The notes: generated by a model not told the origin, from the letters alone. DNA of 64,000 nucleotides from Mactra quadrangularis (GCA_025267735.1 CM046311.1:20117020-20181019); one strand, 5' to 3'. Positions 27,701 to 37,243 are shown, counted from the first letter of the stretch. Translations and numbers: made by a program.

Positions 27701-30700
27701 GTTGTATAAGTTTCATGTTATGCATGTTCATTGACTTTACAGCTATTATCCCTGGTCATGAGGCTTCTGGTATCTATTTATCAATTTCCCTAGGGAGACT
27801 TTTACTCAGCTTAGTGCAGCAGACATATTGGCGCAACAGAATTATATCATCTTTGCAGGTACTTATTTACACTTAAGTGGAGTAAAGCTGTTGCAGGTTT
27901 TTCTTGCTCAAAGAAATTAGCAGTGCCTCAAGTGGCGATTGAACCTGCAACCTCTTGATCCCTAAGCACATGTCCTACCACTAGACTATTGCTCCTAATG
28001 TTATGGCAAGAAAAGTTTAGTTACTAATGTACTATTTACTCCCCTGTTTTTCTTACTATATGTATTATATATGTCTATGTTTATGATTTATATTTTAGGC
28101 TTATGAGAAAGGTATTGCATTATTTAAGTGGCCCAATGTTTATGATTTATGGAACACTTATCTTACCAAGTTTATAGACAGATACGTAAGTATACAAATT
28201 ATATTATATATTTATCTATGTGTGTGGGGAAAGGATAGATTGATGTTTCATTGTAAAGTGTCTTGCTTTCATTTTCTCTGCAGTGGTCAGAATGTCTTAA
28301 AAATGAATATAGCGAATTGCATCTTATATAATTTAAAACACCCTGTAAGCTGTTTAGCTGCAGCTGTGATGTTGTGGATACTATGCTAGCCTTTGAAAAC
28401 AGAGATTCAAGTTCAATTCCTGGTTCTGGCAGCTTATATTCTCCAATGAAAAATTACAATCATTGACTTATCATACACACTTGACTTTGGACATCATGCA
28501 CTATTTGTTATTAATGTTCATTGAATGTCATAGAATTCAATTTATATCAGTATAATGTACGTGCATCACCTATTGAGTGGGCAATTTCATTGTTAAAAGA
28601 ACATAAATCTGCATGACTTTATATCCAATCTGCACAATAAATGTACATGCATCACTTTACTTACCTATTGAAAGGAAAAGTCATTATTAGAAGTACATAA
28701 ATACGCATGACTGTATATCTGATCTGTACAATAAACTGTTTTACATATTTTATAATTAAAGGGAGGTAGCAAATTAGAGAGAGCCAGAGATTTATTTGAA
28801 CAATGTTTAGAAGATTGTCCACCAAAGTTCACCAAAGGTATTTATAAAATGTTTAATATCCAGTCACCGGGAAACTTGGCAAACATACAGACAAATCCTG
28901 TGAAAAATAGAAGGTCCATCTAGATCTGCAGGTTTATAGGACTGACAAAAAAATAGGACTGTCCAGCAAAAAAATTGATCTCATCCACACATTTTTCAAT
29001 TCATTCAAATATGTAAAATGCCTCTGATTTTTCATGTGAAAGCAAGACCAATTCAGAATATAAATTTCAAAATTAAAGTATCCACATGATTTTTCTCAAT
29101 TTATTTTGAAAATGATTTTGTTTAAACAAACATCCCTTATAAATCAAGCATCGGCTGTTGTTTTTACAGATTAGTGTAACTGTATTATTCAACATCTATA
29201 TGATATTTTGTACGTTATATATTACAGCCATATATTTATTATACGCAAAGTTAGAAGAGGATTATGGCCTAGCACGTCATGCTATGTCTGTTTATGATAG
29301 AGCTACACAGGCTGTGTTACCTGAAGAACAAAATGAGGTAATATATATCAATACATTCATCTCCTTAAATTTCCCTGAGCATTAGTCTGATTTATTGTAT
29401 TACATGGAAAAAAGCAGAATTATTAACTAGCCTGATTCTTTAAATTAAGTTATAATACCCCCGCTTCGAAGAAGAGGGGGGTATACTGTTTTACCCTTGT
29501 CCGTGCGTGCGTCCGTTACGAAATTTCCGTCGCAGTTTTCTCAGCAACTATAACATGCAGCAGCCTAATACTTTGCATATTGCTTCATCCCATAGTCCCA
29601 TGTGGTGTAAAGCGATTTCATGCTCTTTGCTCATCTACTTCCTGTTTGTCGCATATTTTTAGATTTCGTTAAATGAAAGTTACATTATGATAGTCATATT
29701 TCTCACTGCGGGGGTATCACTAGTGAGCATTAGCTCACAGATTTACTTGTTTTCACTAGTTCAGGGGTTTTAGAGTGACTATTCTAGGTGCTGCATGCTG
29801 CCCATTTTCCCTTCTTCCTGCCCTATCTTTGCTCCTTAGTCAAGTGGGTTAAGGCAATGACTGTTTAAGAGTGGCTATTCTAGCTGCTGCACCTGCCCTT
29901 TTCTGTCCCCCTCTGCCAGTTTTGCTTCTCTCCGTGCAGGAATAGAAACTTTGAAATATCAATTATCTGATGTGCCTTGTTGGTTATTTTCTGCCAGCCT
30001 GTCCTTGTCTGAGTTCTAGAATTTTCACTACATATTTAGTTGTGTAATACACTTCAACAACTTATTTATTGACTTACATTTGTGGTCCCAGGCACTGACT
30101 TCATATCTCAGGTCGACAATTATTGATTTTAGCTGGACCCTTGAACCGACAGAGGCTTTTCATGAGTTAAGGTATATAATCCCTAATGCCATTCACTGTG
30201 GAAACCAGATTTTGAAAGTATGGTACATCCTTACAAAATTGGATATTTTTCATTTATTACAATATTTAATGGATTAGTATGGACTAGATTCATAACATAT
30301 TTTGTGATTGCAAAATTATTCGATAAATAATTGTCATCTCAAGTCAGTAATTACAGTATAAGTTCATTCACTCGAACACCACCGGGTCGAATTAATTGGC
30401 CGAGTTGACACATTGTCTGGCACCGATCAATTTCCCTCCTATATCTATATTAGTCAACCTCTGTTGGGTCGAACAGGACTGAGTTGAACTCTCGAACCAA
30501 TATCTTGGTCCCGTGGTTTACAAATACACTTAAATACAAGTGTCTCTCTCGAACAATAGATTTTCACACATTTTTTCACATCGGCCGTAAAATCGTGTCA
30601 TTGTTTGTGACGCGTGATAATAACACGGCGTGAAGATCGCTTAACAATAGATTTGTTAATTGATTTTACTCGCTTAACAATAGGTTTGTTAATTGATGTT

Positions 30701-33700
30701 AATTTGCCCAACACATTGTGGTTAGTAAACATAATATTGCATAAAAATTGCTTTTACAATAGAATTGTTTGTTGACTGCAATTTGTAGACAGGCACATAT
30801 TATAAAATGTCATGGTATGATTAAAACTAAAGGATAAAACTAAGGTCTCGCTAAAAATTAATAAGCGCATATACAACGTGTATGTTAGTTTTAATTTATA
30901 AAAACTGATAAAAAAATTTCGTGCAATTTCGGTAAAAAATAAGTCCAAATCAAGGAACAAAATGTTAGAACAGAAGATACACACATATACAACGGCAGAA
31001 AAAACTTACTGGAGGACCCGGTCACATCAAACCTTTCTCACTTACATGTAACCACATTAAAGAAATAATCAATTCATCTACTACTACTCACCTATATCGT
31101 AATCATGTTCATATATGTAAAAATAACGCACAACAAATATGTAGTTGGCAAATTAATTTGCAGTAATAACTAACTACATATACATGACACCTGAATGAAC
31201 CGTGTGTTCGGGTAATATACTAAACCAAGTGAGATAATAAATTTAAAACAATTACGAAACAAGGGGAAGTTATAACGTTGTACTTGGACGAAATTCGGCC
31301 GGGTCGAACACATGGCTCTCTCGAATCATTTTTCATGTCCCCTCGAGTTCGAGCCAGCGAACTTTCACTGTATCTCCTTTTCATCATGGAACGATTTTAA
31401 ATATGTCCATAAAATAATCTGGCTTGACATTGTCAAAAAAATTGACATGGTGAAAAACTTCAAAATACAATGTACAAATGAAAATAATTATTTCTATGCC
31501 CATTAAACATAGTTTTTAGTTAGGGAATAGGGATTATTTACCTAAAAGTATACTATTATAATAAAATTATACAATTTATATCAATGTATTTCAGATGTTT
31601 AATGTATATATAAAACGTGCTGCAGAGTTATATGGTGTAACATATACTAGACCTATATATGAGAAGGCTATAGAAGTATTAAATAATGATCAAGCTAGGT
31701 AAAATATTACATTTCTTTGTTTGTAGGTCTGTTAAAAACTATGGCCATTATCTGCTTTGTCCTCTCTTAGGATTACAACAAAATTCCATTATTAGGACGA
31801 TATAATTCCATGGTCCTAATGGTAGAATGGTCTTAACCCTGTACTGGTTTGGACTTGAGAGAAAATTGGCCATTTTCGCCTCAATGTGATAGGTCTATTT
31901 CAAGATGCTCTAATTTCATTACTAATTGACTGAAAAGCTATGCAAATTGGTCAAGCTATTCCATGGGTGATTTGGGTTGAAGACACATTAAATGCAGGAT
32001 TGGCCAGTAAAGGATTAATAGAGACTTTTTCTCACAAATTAAGCATTTTAGACTAAAAAATTGTCAAAAATTGCATACCGGTATTCATTTGCTACAACAA
32101 TGGTCTTTATAGCAGAATTGTAATTTTAATCAACAGACTGATTGTCATATGTCTTATATAAATATTTATATTTATATATATTTACAGAGAAATGTGTGTA
32201 AGATTTGCTGATTTAGAAAGAAAACTTGGAGAAATAGACAGAGCTAGAGCTATATATGCTCATTGTTCACAAACATGTGATCCTAGGGTATGTATTGTAT
32301 GATCTTTCATTCTTTGAAAGAGGGAGGATTATGTATTGTAATGGACCTTTCCATGACCTTAGTTATTAGCATATTTAACAAAGGTTAACAGTTAATTTTT
32401 GTCTCTCAAGCAAGGTGTTAACAAAAGAGCACATGCTTATATTTGTGGGTAAATGTATTGTTATTCAAATAAAAAGGTCACAATCGGAATGGTCCATTGT
32501 GCAGATAGCAGATAAAAATTATATTTACATTAAGAGTGACAAAGCCACTTGTTAAATTATCATTTTTCTGTGCTCACCTCTTGAAACAAAAAGATCCTAT
32601 TCTAAAATTTACAAATATTCTTTTTCTGTGTTCAGTTAGAGATATTTTTTAAACCAATATAGCGCAACACCATCCAAGAAAATGTCATTTATGTTTTAAA
32701 ATGACTTCATTATGACTGATGTAACATTGTTATTACAAGGACAATGTAAGATTTTATATTTTTATGATATATTTATGTTCATTGAGTTAGACAGCATCTC
32801 TCTGTAAAAGCATGAAAGGAATTATTGTAAGCAAAGAAATTGTTTTGCAATTTTTATTTAGCAACTTTCTTGGTTGTATTATTTCTGCAAATTATTATCC
32901 CTAGTTGGCTGTTTGCTTTACTATTGCTAAACACTATTTTTTTCTTATTATTTAGATATAAAGTATAAAAGTCGTGTCATCTACAAAAAACAAAACATTT
33001 TGTGTGTGAACATTTCATAGTTTACAGTATAATTTTAATATTTTCAGACAACTGCTAGTTTCTGGCAAACATGGAAAGATTTTGAGATAAAACATGGTAA
33101 TGAAGATACTGTCAGAGAAATGTTGAGAATTAAAAGGAGTGTACAAGCTATGTATAATACACAGGTAACAAATGATTATATGTTTACAATGTTTTTACTA
33201 TACAAGAACACACATATCGAAGGTTTAGCGGAAAACATTCGTAACTCAATTTAAAACAGAGTGAGTTACGACCATTTTGTGCTAAATCTGCGATATTGAA
33301 TTTGCTTAACAAGAACAGACACATTGATATAACCTATGAATATTTACTCTAAATACTGAATCTTAGAGAGTATTTAAGGAACCAAATTAAATATATTATA
33401 TAATCACCTACATGTTTAAAAGTTTAATAACAGTCATTTTAGCACATTTTAGCTAGCTAGATATGATTTTTTTACCTGCTTCCATATTCATTTTCAGTGG
33501 ACTTAAAATTATTTTGCAATAACCCTATATTATTGAAGTCACCTTCAGACAGGTAATCCGTCATAGTACAGATAATATCTTACTCAAGGAACGCCTTAGT
33601 GGGGTTCAAACCTTGGACCTATCATCTCTAAGCCATTTTCCTACTACTGGACTTCTCCTAGATACAGTATATTCAGTGCTTTGATTACGTGAGTAGGCAG

Positions 33701-36235
33701 CTGACTATGTAGAATAAGAGTCTAGTACGGTTAGGGGAACTGTCCACCTCATTTATTCCTTACTGTTAAAACTTTATCAAACTAATGCCTTATACATACA
33801 TATATATTACAGGTTAATTTTATGTCAGCACAAATGTTGGCGGCTGCTACATCTAAGGGAGATAATCCAGGTATGTTTTGTTTTATTATAAAATTCTGTT
33901 TAGATGTTTTATTTAAATTCTATTTAATATTGAAATACTAAATTCTATTTAATATTGAAATACTAAATTCTATTTAATATTGAAATACTAAATTCTATTT
34001 AATATTGAAATACGTGGAATATGGAATATCCATAATTTCATATTGATACGAATATTATATCGATCAGTCTGACCAATAGAGAGCCCTCGTATCTATGTTA
34101 TATGTTGATCAGATAGGTCTTCATCTTGTTAATGAGGTATAGAAGAAAATGATATACAGCTTGGCAACGTCAGTGGCCTACAAGTCTACTGATAGACAAT
34201 GGGTTTGAGGGTTCAATTCACAGGTGGAGCACACTTTTATGAAATTTGAACATAAAATGATTTCTACCTCTTTTCTCCCTCCTACCACTGATTCAAAATC
34301 ATGTGTGGCAGTTGTCATTCACTGACATAAGTGTGTAATAGTCACTGATTAACAGCTAAATCCAGAGATGTAACCTTTCGAGGAACAGTGAGTAGGTTTA
34401 CTGATCACAACATGACTTATATGATGTGTTACTTCAAATGTTATACATAAATGAGATATAACCCGGGTCGATGGCGCAGTTGGTAGCACGCCAGGGTTTG
34501 GAATCTCGTTTCCGAAGGGGGTACGGGTTTGAATCCCACCTTTTTTTTAGCTCAATTGTGAAGCAAGTTCTTACAACTCAAATTAATCACTTTCCAGTCC
34601 ACTTCTGGTCGCCTTGTTCTTAGCTAGTGGGATAAAGTTTTTTGCTGAAGGAACAACAGGGTAGGATTTGGATGTGATTCAAACCAATGTCGAGCTGGTT
34701 TTCAAATGATCACCAGCCAACATCTTAACCACACAGCTGTGCTCATTTCATATCAAGTATAACATGATAAAAGATATGTCATAAGTTGATATGTTTATCA
34801 TTATTTATAGATACAGAGACCAATGATGAGATGCAGAAATTAGAAGAGAAAGCAAGACAAATGGCCGAGGAAGCTATCAAAGAAAAATCTAAACCAGATA
34901 AAGGAATATTGTTTGTTAGGTATATATCTCATTCTATCGTAGAATCCTATTTTATTGTATAGTGTATAGTGTCTGTTTTGGGTTTAATCTAAGCTATGTA
35001 TTACTTATATTACACAAAAATGATGTGTATGTCTTTACACATGCAATACCATCATTTATCAGCAAATACATCATACATCATTTATCAGCAAATACATCAT
35101 TTATCAACAAGCATACATTATTTATCAACAGAATTTATAACTTACCCACAAAATAAATGATTTATCAGCAAAATACATAAAGTACATTTTCAGGGCCGAC
35201 TACTATGTCATTAACCCCTATCAACCCCTGACAATTAAAATCACCTTCAAGCTGGTGATCCCTCACAATACACATTTACTACTGAGTGGAATAAAACAAC
35301 TGTAGGTAGATTTCATGCTCAAGGAAAATTAGCAGTGCCTCTAGTGTTGTTCAAACATGGGACCGCTCGAACCCTAAGCATACGTCCTAACACTGGAAAA
35401 AAGCTTCTTTAGTCACCAGAAATGCTCAAATAAGTTTAAGTTCCTAGCCAATCTTCTTATGGTGCTAGTGTTATCAGTCCGGAATTGTATGAAATGTTTT
35501 TAGTGACATTTTATCTCCGTGTTTTATGTTCTATATTTTACAGACATGTTATCTGTGACATTTTATCACCGTGTTTTATGTTATATTTTACAGACATGTT
35601 ATCTGTGACATTTTATCACCGTGTTTTATGTTATATTTTACAGACATGTTATCTGTGACATTTTATCACTGTGTTTTATGTTATATTTTACAGACATGTT
35701 ATCTGTGGCATTTTATCACTGTGTTTTATGTTATATTTTACAGACATGTTATCTGTGGCATTTTATCACCTTGTTTTATGTTCTATATTTTACAGACATG
35801 TTATCTGTGACATTTTATCACTGTGTTTTATGTTCTATATTTTACAGACATGTTATCTGTGACATTTTATCACCATGTTTTATGTTGTATATTTTACAGA
35901 CATGTTATCTGTGACATTTTATCACCGTGTTTTATGTTATATTTTACAGACATGTTATCTGTGACATTTTATCACTGTGTTTTATGTTATATTTTACAGA
36001 CATGTTATCTGTGACATTTTATCACCGTGTTTTATGTTGTATATTTTACAGAAGTAATACTACAGATGAAGAACTTGGTGAAATGGTTAAAACAACAAAC
36101 CCTGATGAGATCAATATTGATGAAGATTATAGTACTGATGATGATGAACAAGTAGAAGAAATACAACAACAATCTATACCTAGTGATGTGTTTGGTGGAC
36201 TTAACAAAGATGATGATGATGGTGATGATGATTAA
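6724..36235 (+). CDS. XAB2: XAB2/SYF1 pre-mRNA-splicing factor, 23 coding exons, complete
   Basis: Joined exons (6724-6765, 7140-7288, 13958-14081, 14638-14835, 19101-19235, 20354-20518, 21544-21688, 22813-22885, 23717-23795, 24414-24533, 25466-25566, 25981-26056, 26658-26744, 27403-27516, 28099-28185, 28762-28837, 29228-29337, 31595-31698, 32188-32287, 33048-33164, 33813-33870, 34811-34919, 36052-36235) keep one frame and encode 850 residues; human XAB2 has about 855. HAT repeats (W..Y..FE / A..I(Y/F)ERA patterns such as [35 protein letters not shown]) run from about residue 20 to 740, then a short coiled region and an acidic C-terminus ([24 protein letters not shown]). Family knowledge: a nuclear scaffold of the Prp19/NTC-associated intron-binding complex with Aquarius, ISY1 and PPIE; in mammals it also binds XPA, CSA and CSB in transcription-coupled repair. 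Exon 2 has a weak GTTTGG donor and exon 16 a purine-rich AAAG acceptor; all other junctions are ordinary GT-AG. Identity is very secure. The 5' UTR is not defined. Confidence 0.96.
7509..9694. mobile_element. DNA transposon with CAGTG...CACTG ends in XAB2 intron 2
   Basis: The terminal repeats CAGTGATTTATTTTG and CAAAATGAATCACTG match at 14 of 15 positions and are flanked by ACCATA on both sides (7503-7508, 9695-9700). The 2186-bp interior has no credible ORF. Part of it (about 8150-8960) recurs inverted at about 11850-12400. The superfamily is uncertain; hAT is possible. Confidence 0.55.
9777..13826. mobile_element. Composite, nested DNA-element insertion in XAB2 intron 2
   Basis: CAGTATAAC on the left and GTTACACTG on the right are flanked by TATA (9773-9776, 13827-13830) and split an acceptor-type tandem repeat. 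Inside, TAGGGGTGACTATTGCGGCC (9786) and the AATAGG...ACACCCCTA end (about 13043) look like the ends of a hAT-like element with many CTATCGCGATAG subterminal motifs. A further short repeat (13101-13365) and a GCAGAGCG palindromic segment (13750-13826) lie to its right. The order of nesting is inferred. Confidence 0.45.
13101..13365 (+). repeat. Short interspersed 'ATACCCCCGCTTCGAAG' element, copy 1
   Basis: Starts ATTATACCCCCGCTTCGAAG and ends GCGGGGGTATCACTAGTGAG followed by CATTAGCTCACAGATTTACT. TATACCCCCGC and GCGGGGGTAT are inverted. It contains TTACCCTTGTCCGTGCGTCC. ORFs across it have no protein similarity. The class is undecided (MITE or SINE). Confidence 0.65.
13838..13957 (+). repeat. 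Short tandem acceptor repeat before XAB2 exon 3
   Basis: Units of about 41 bases (TTAAATTATTTTATGAATTA then ATTTACCATATATTTCAG) lead into the true acceptor at 13957. Two more units of the same repeat lie at 9695-9776, separated by a roughly 4-kb insertion. Flanking sequence of the same type (AAATTTACCATA) lies at 7498-7508, beyond a second insertion. Use of an upstream AG would read AG|TTAA, an immediate stop. Confidence 0.75.
14905..15110 (-). repeat. SINE family 3
   Basis: The plus strand reads CAGTACCCATTTACACCTTG, CTTGCTCAAGGAAATAAGCA, GTGCCCCTAGTGGAGATCGA, ACCTGGGACCTC: the reverse of the family body and box B. It lies in XAB2 intron 4. Confidence 0.65.
15403..17391. mobile_element. hAT-like element with 8-bp target duplication, XAB2 intron 4
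   Basis: The ends TAGTGATTTTTCTA and TAGAATAATCACTA are inverted repeats, flanked by a perfect 8-bp duplication CTCCATGG (15395-15402, 17392-17399). The interrupted flanks together match an uninterrupted inverted copy at about 55160-55290, which shows the empty site. Near each end are GC-rich stretches with repeated CGCCCTGCCC. No transposase ORF was found; one copy of the 'ATACCCCCGC' element lies inside. Confidence 0.75.
17001..17256 (-). repeat. 'ATACCCCCGCTTCGAAG' element, copy 2
   Basis: The inverted copy of the element at 13101, from ACAAGTAAATCTGTGAGCTA to CTTCGAAGCGGGGGTATAAT. It is nested inside the hAT-like element 15403-17391. Identity to copy 1 is high over the full length. Confidence 0.7.
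17755..18330 (+). pseudogene. 5'-truncated LINE: C-terminal end of a reverse-transcriptase ORF
   Basis: An open frame to 18302 gives a non-LTR retrotransposon ORF2 C-terminus: [41 protein letters not shown], then GRPKLTW and a basic tail. The reverse-transcriptase core and endonuclease are absent. KFR is joined directly to VYSTCVRS, where related elements usually have an extra stretch, so there may be an internal deletion. A GATGATGATG tail follows the stop. It lies in XAB2 intron 4, on the gene's strand. Confidence 0.75.
18351..19100 (+). repeat. 48-bp minisatellite in register with the XAB2 exon 5 acceptor
   Basis: About 15 units of the type ATCAGTACTATCAGTACTTT followed by GATTAACAATTTCAKTAG and CACCKTCCC run up to the acceptor. 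The true acceptor (GATTTATTATTTTAG|TTAAG) sits exactly where each unit has its TTTCAG or TTTTAG, so exon 5's own splice site is the last, divergent unit. Using an upstream unit's AG would begin the exon with TAG in frame. Confidence 0.85.
19268..19558 (+). repeat. tRNA-derived SINE, family 1
   Basis: A copy in XAB2 intron 5 with a tRNA-like head (CAGCCTGGCTAGCGCATTTG, box B TCCGATTCCC) and the family tail (CCTTTCCAGGAATGGTGAGC, TTGTGTTACTAGTGA) ending near CCCAACAAAAAA. Confidence 0.65.
20125..20209. repeat. Hairpin-forming inverted repeat in XAB2 intron 5
   Basis: ATATCGAGGGTTGCATGCAA followed by GACTGTAGTAA is mirrored by TTACTACAGTCTTGCGGACA then ATCCTCGATAT across a loop of about 22 bases. 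It resembles a small palindromic MITE; the adjoining 20210-20330 is shared with 46580-46680 and 62755-62880. Confidence 0.55.
20770..21500 (+). repeat. G/C-tract repeat, tandemly duplicated, XAB2 intron 6
   Basis: About 235 bases (ATTTTATCTCTCTTTCACCA ... TTGGCATAGGTGAATCTAGT) are repeated once in tandem at about 20785-20980 and 21020-21215. They then continue into the same body and C-tract tail as the copy at 4900. Confidence 0.6.
21744..22024 (-). repeat. tRNA-derived SINE, family 1
   Basis: An inverted copy in XAB2 intron 7. It reads GGTTTAACACCGTAGCAACA, then CCTGGAAAGGCTAAATCTCT, then the tRNA-like head region with AATTAAACTTATGACCACTC. Confidence 0.65.
22920..23125 (+). repeat. SINE family 1, truncated
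   Basis: Head and central part only (CTAGCACGCAAGGTTACTGA, TGTACAATTCC, ... GGTTAACAGCTAAACCCAGG). The 3' half is missing. Confidence 0.5.
25640..25935 (+). repeat. Second copy of the 1930-2400 repeat, hairpin absent
   Basis: Shares TTTCTGCATGAAATAG/TTTCCGCACGTGAAAT-type segments, GTCAACATATGCAATAAA and GGTTATGAAACTGGGCAAGT with the copy at the left edge of the window. It ends TTCTGTTTAATAACCTGTAA. It lies in XAB2 intron 11. Confidence 0.5.
26363..26622 (+). repeat. tRNA-derived SINE, family 1
   Basis: A well-preserved body (CAGTCACTGACAGAAGTATG, GTTAACAGCTAAATCCAGAG, CCTTTCCAGGAACAGTAATT, TGTGTTGCTATGGC) ending in an A-rich tail. The head CATCCGGCTAGCTCAGTCTG is intact, but box B is deleted. 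Confidence 0.65.
27850..27997 (-). repeat. SINE family 3
   Basis: Shows CTTGCTCAAAGAAATTAGCA, GATTGAACCTGCAACCTCTT, CCTAAGCACATGTCCTACCA and CTAGACTATTGCTCC, an almost intact inverted head. It lies in an XAB2 intron. Confidence 0.65.
29449..29750 (+). repeat. 'ATACCCCCGCTTCGAAG' element, copy 3
   Basis: The full element in an XAB2 intron. It has about 35 extra bases (GAAAGTTACATTATGATAGT region) before the terminal GCGGGGGTATCACTAGTGAG, absent from copies 1 and 2. This marks either a subfamily or an internal deletion in the others. Confidence 0.65.
29772..30033. mobile_element. Small TIR element related to 15403-17391
   Basis: AGTGACTATTCTAG and CTAGAATTTTCACT are inverted ends around about 260 bp rich in CTGCCC tracts. 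The ends and base composition resemble the larger hAT-like element in intron 4, suggesting a deletion derivative. No target duplication is clear. Confidence 0.4.
30354..31370. mobile_element. pogo/Tigger-like element in an XAB2 intron
   Basis: CAGTATAAGTTCATTCACTC on the left and CGAACTTTCACTG on the right form inverted ends, each flanked by TA. Subterminal TCGAAC motifs are repeated on both sides. The 1017-bp interior has no transposase ORF, so it is non-autonomous. Confidence 0.6.
31837..32014. mobile_element. Short piggyBac-like MITE in an XAB2 intron
   Basis: CCCTGTACTGGTTTGG and ATTGGCCAGTAAAGGA form inverted ends flanked by TTAA (31833-31836 and 32015-32018). The 3' end closely resembles that of the larger element at 2726-4374, so both probably share one transposase source. 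It is 178 bp and has no ORF. Confidence 0.65.
33535..33662 (-). repeat. SINE family 3, degraded
   Basis: Contains CTTACTCAAGGAACGCCTTA, GTTCAAACCTTGGACCTATC and CTACTACTGGACTTCTCC. It lies in an XAB2 intron and is shortened in the body. Confidence 0.55.
33890..34012 (+). repeat. 25-bp tandem repeat in an XAB2 intron
   Basis: About four to five copies of AAATTCTATTTAATATTGAA ATACT follow exon 21's donor within 20 bases. No function is apparent. Confidence 0.8.
34165..34445 (+). repeat. tRNA-derived SINE, family 1
   Basis: Carries box B-like GAGGGTTCAATTCACAGGTG and the common tail (TTAACAGCTAAATCCAGAGA, ACCTTTCGAGGAACAGTGAG). It is followed within 20 bases by a family 2 head. Confidence 0.6.
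34462..34535 (+). repeat. SINE family 2, head only
   Basis: CCCGGGTCGATGGCGCAGTT with GGGTTTGAATCCC gives clear box A and box B. It breaks off in a T-run and continues into an inverted family 4 SINE. Confidence 0.6.
34545..34742 (-). repeat. SINE family 4
   Basis: The plus strand reads TTGTGAAGCAAGTTCTTACA, GTTTTTTGCTGAAGGAACAA, GATTCAAACCAATGTCGAGC and TCTTAACCACACAGCTGTGC: an inverted copy with degenerate box B and box A. Confidence 0.55.
35040..35175 (+). repeat. Imperfect short tandem repeat
   Basis: Repeats of CATCATTTATCAGCAAATA and related CATTTATCAACAAG units, in the last XAB2 intron. Confidence 0.7.
35215..35402 (-). repeat. SINE family 3
   Basis: Contains CATGCTCAAGGAAAATTAGC, AGTGCCTCTAGTGTTGTTCA and AACCCTAAGCATACGTCCTA. 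It lies in the last XAB2 intron, 100 bases before the acceptor array. Confidence 0.6.
35502..36051 (+). repeat. Tandem array of 3' splice acceptors before the last XAB2 exon
   Basis: A 50-52 bp unit (ACATGTTATCTGTGACATTT ... TATTTTACAG) is repeated so that 11 polypyrimidine-AG acceptors occur, with first exon bases at 35544, 35594, 35644, 35694, 35744, 35796, 35848, 35900, 35950, 36000 and 36052. The last continues into real coding sequence. The acceptor at 35950 would add 102 bases in frame without a stop (34 hydrophobic residues); the one at 36000 shifts the frame by 52 bases. Several of the units carry long ORFs that are artefacts of the repeat. Confidence 0.9.
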
Positions 36236-36560
36236 AGTGATGATGAACAAGTAGAAGAAATACAACAACAATCTATACCTAGTGATGTGTTTGGTGGACT
36301 TAATAAAGATGATGATGATGATTAAAGTGATGATGATGATGTTTGAAACAACAATCTACCTAATGATGTGTTTGATGAACTTAATAAAAATGATGATGAT
36401 TGTTAAAGTGATGATGATGATGTTTGAAACAACAATCTACCTAATGATGTGTTTGATGAACTTAATAAAAATGATGATGATTGAAGTTATAATGATGATA
36501 ATGGTTGAGGTTATAATGATGGTGATTATGATGATGATTGTTTTTGAAACAACAATTATT
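36236..36560 (+). repeat. Decayed tandem copies of the XAB2 C-terminal coding sequence in its 3' UTR
   Basis: Directly after the stop at 36233-36235 the last part of the exon is repeated. A near-perfect copy of the segment for [20 protein letters not shown] follows at once, then shorter, more degenerate copies that keep AACAACAATCTACC, GATGTGTTTGATGAAC and GATGATGATGAT runs. Each copy ends in its own stop, so the annotated protein ends at the first one. The GAT-rich acidic tail (Asp codons) probably seeded slippage or unequal exchange. Confidence 0.85.
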
Positions 36561-36677
36561 TGTATTGATATATTTGGCTGGGTTGATGATGATCATCATC
36601 TTAGTTCAATTCTGTTACATACATACATATTTGTCTTAGTTTGGTTGTGAAATATAATATTAGATCTTACATAAATC

Positions 36678-37100
36678 ACCTTTATTCTCTTCCTGGTGAC
36701 CTAGTACTATGCTAGTCAGACAAAGTTTCTTGCTATAGGAAATAAAAAAAGATTTGAGCGGACCTAGCCAGAACTTGTTTCATGTCAAGACTAAAATGAA
36801 TTATACAAAATATGAAAGCTGAGTTAATACTGTGCTAGTTGGACAAAGTTTCTTGATCTAGGAAATAAAAAAATTTGAGCAGACCTAGCCAAGTGGTTAA
36901 GACATTGGTCTGGTAATAATCATTGGATAGCCAGACACAAGTTAGTTAGAATCACATTGAAAACCTATTTTGTTGTTTCCTTGAGCAAGAAACTTTACTC
37001 TACTTGCTTTGTACTGGGAGACTAGGTAGTGGAGTTGAGAGTTATTGATTTAAGTTGTGAGAACTTGTTTCATGTCAAGGCTAAAAATAATTAGTTTTAT
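36678..37100 (+). repeat. SINE family 4 and a partial tandem copy, XAB2 3' region
   Basis: The head GACCTAGCCAAGTGGTTAAG is followed by TTGTTTCCTTGAGCAAGAAA and GTTGTGAGAACTTGTTTCAT. An upstream partial copy (36700-36830) shares GTCAGACAAAGTTTCTTGCT and GAACTTGTTTCATGTCAAG. Probably transcribed as part of the XAB2 3' UTR. Confidence 0.55.
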
Positions 37101-37243
37101 ACAAAATATAAAAACTTGAGTTATACCCTAGAAGGAATTCAAACTAACTTAGTCAATTATCCAATGATTTCCAGTACAACATTTAAGATGCTTTGTTACA
37201 CTTGTCACTTTATTATATTGTATAATTTTTGTATTAAATGTTG

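Noticed and set aside
34462..34535. tRNA gene
   Set aside because: Good A and B boxes, but the surrounding body and relatives (49505, 62296) show it is a SINE head.
35571..36014. Several 60-100 codon frames with [14 protein letters not shown] repeats
   Set aside because: These are translations of the intronic acceptor array, not a gene; only the part in frame from 35950 could be coding, through alternative splicing.
36282..36650. Met-rich 122-codon frame after XAB2
   Set aside because: A shifted reading of GATGAT-rich degenerate copies of the XAB2 C-terminus.
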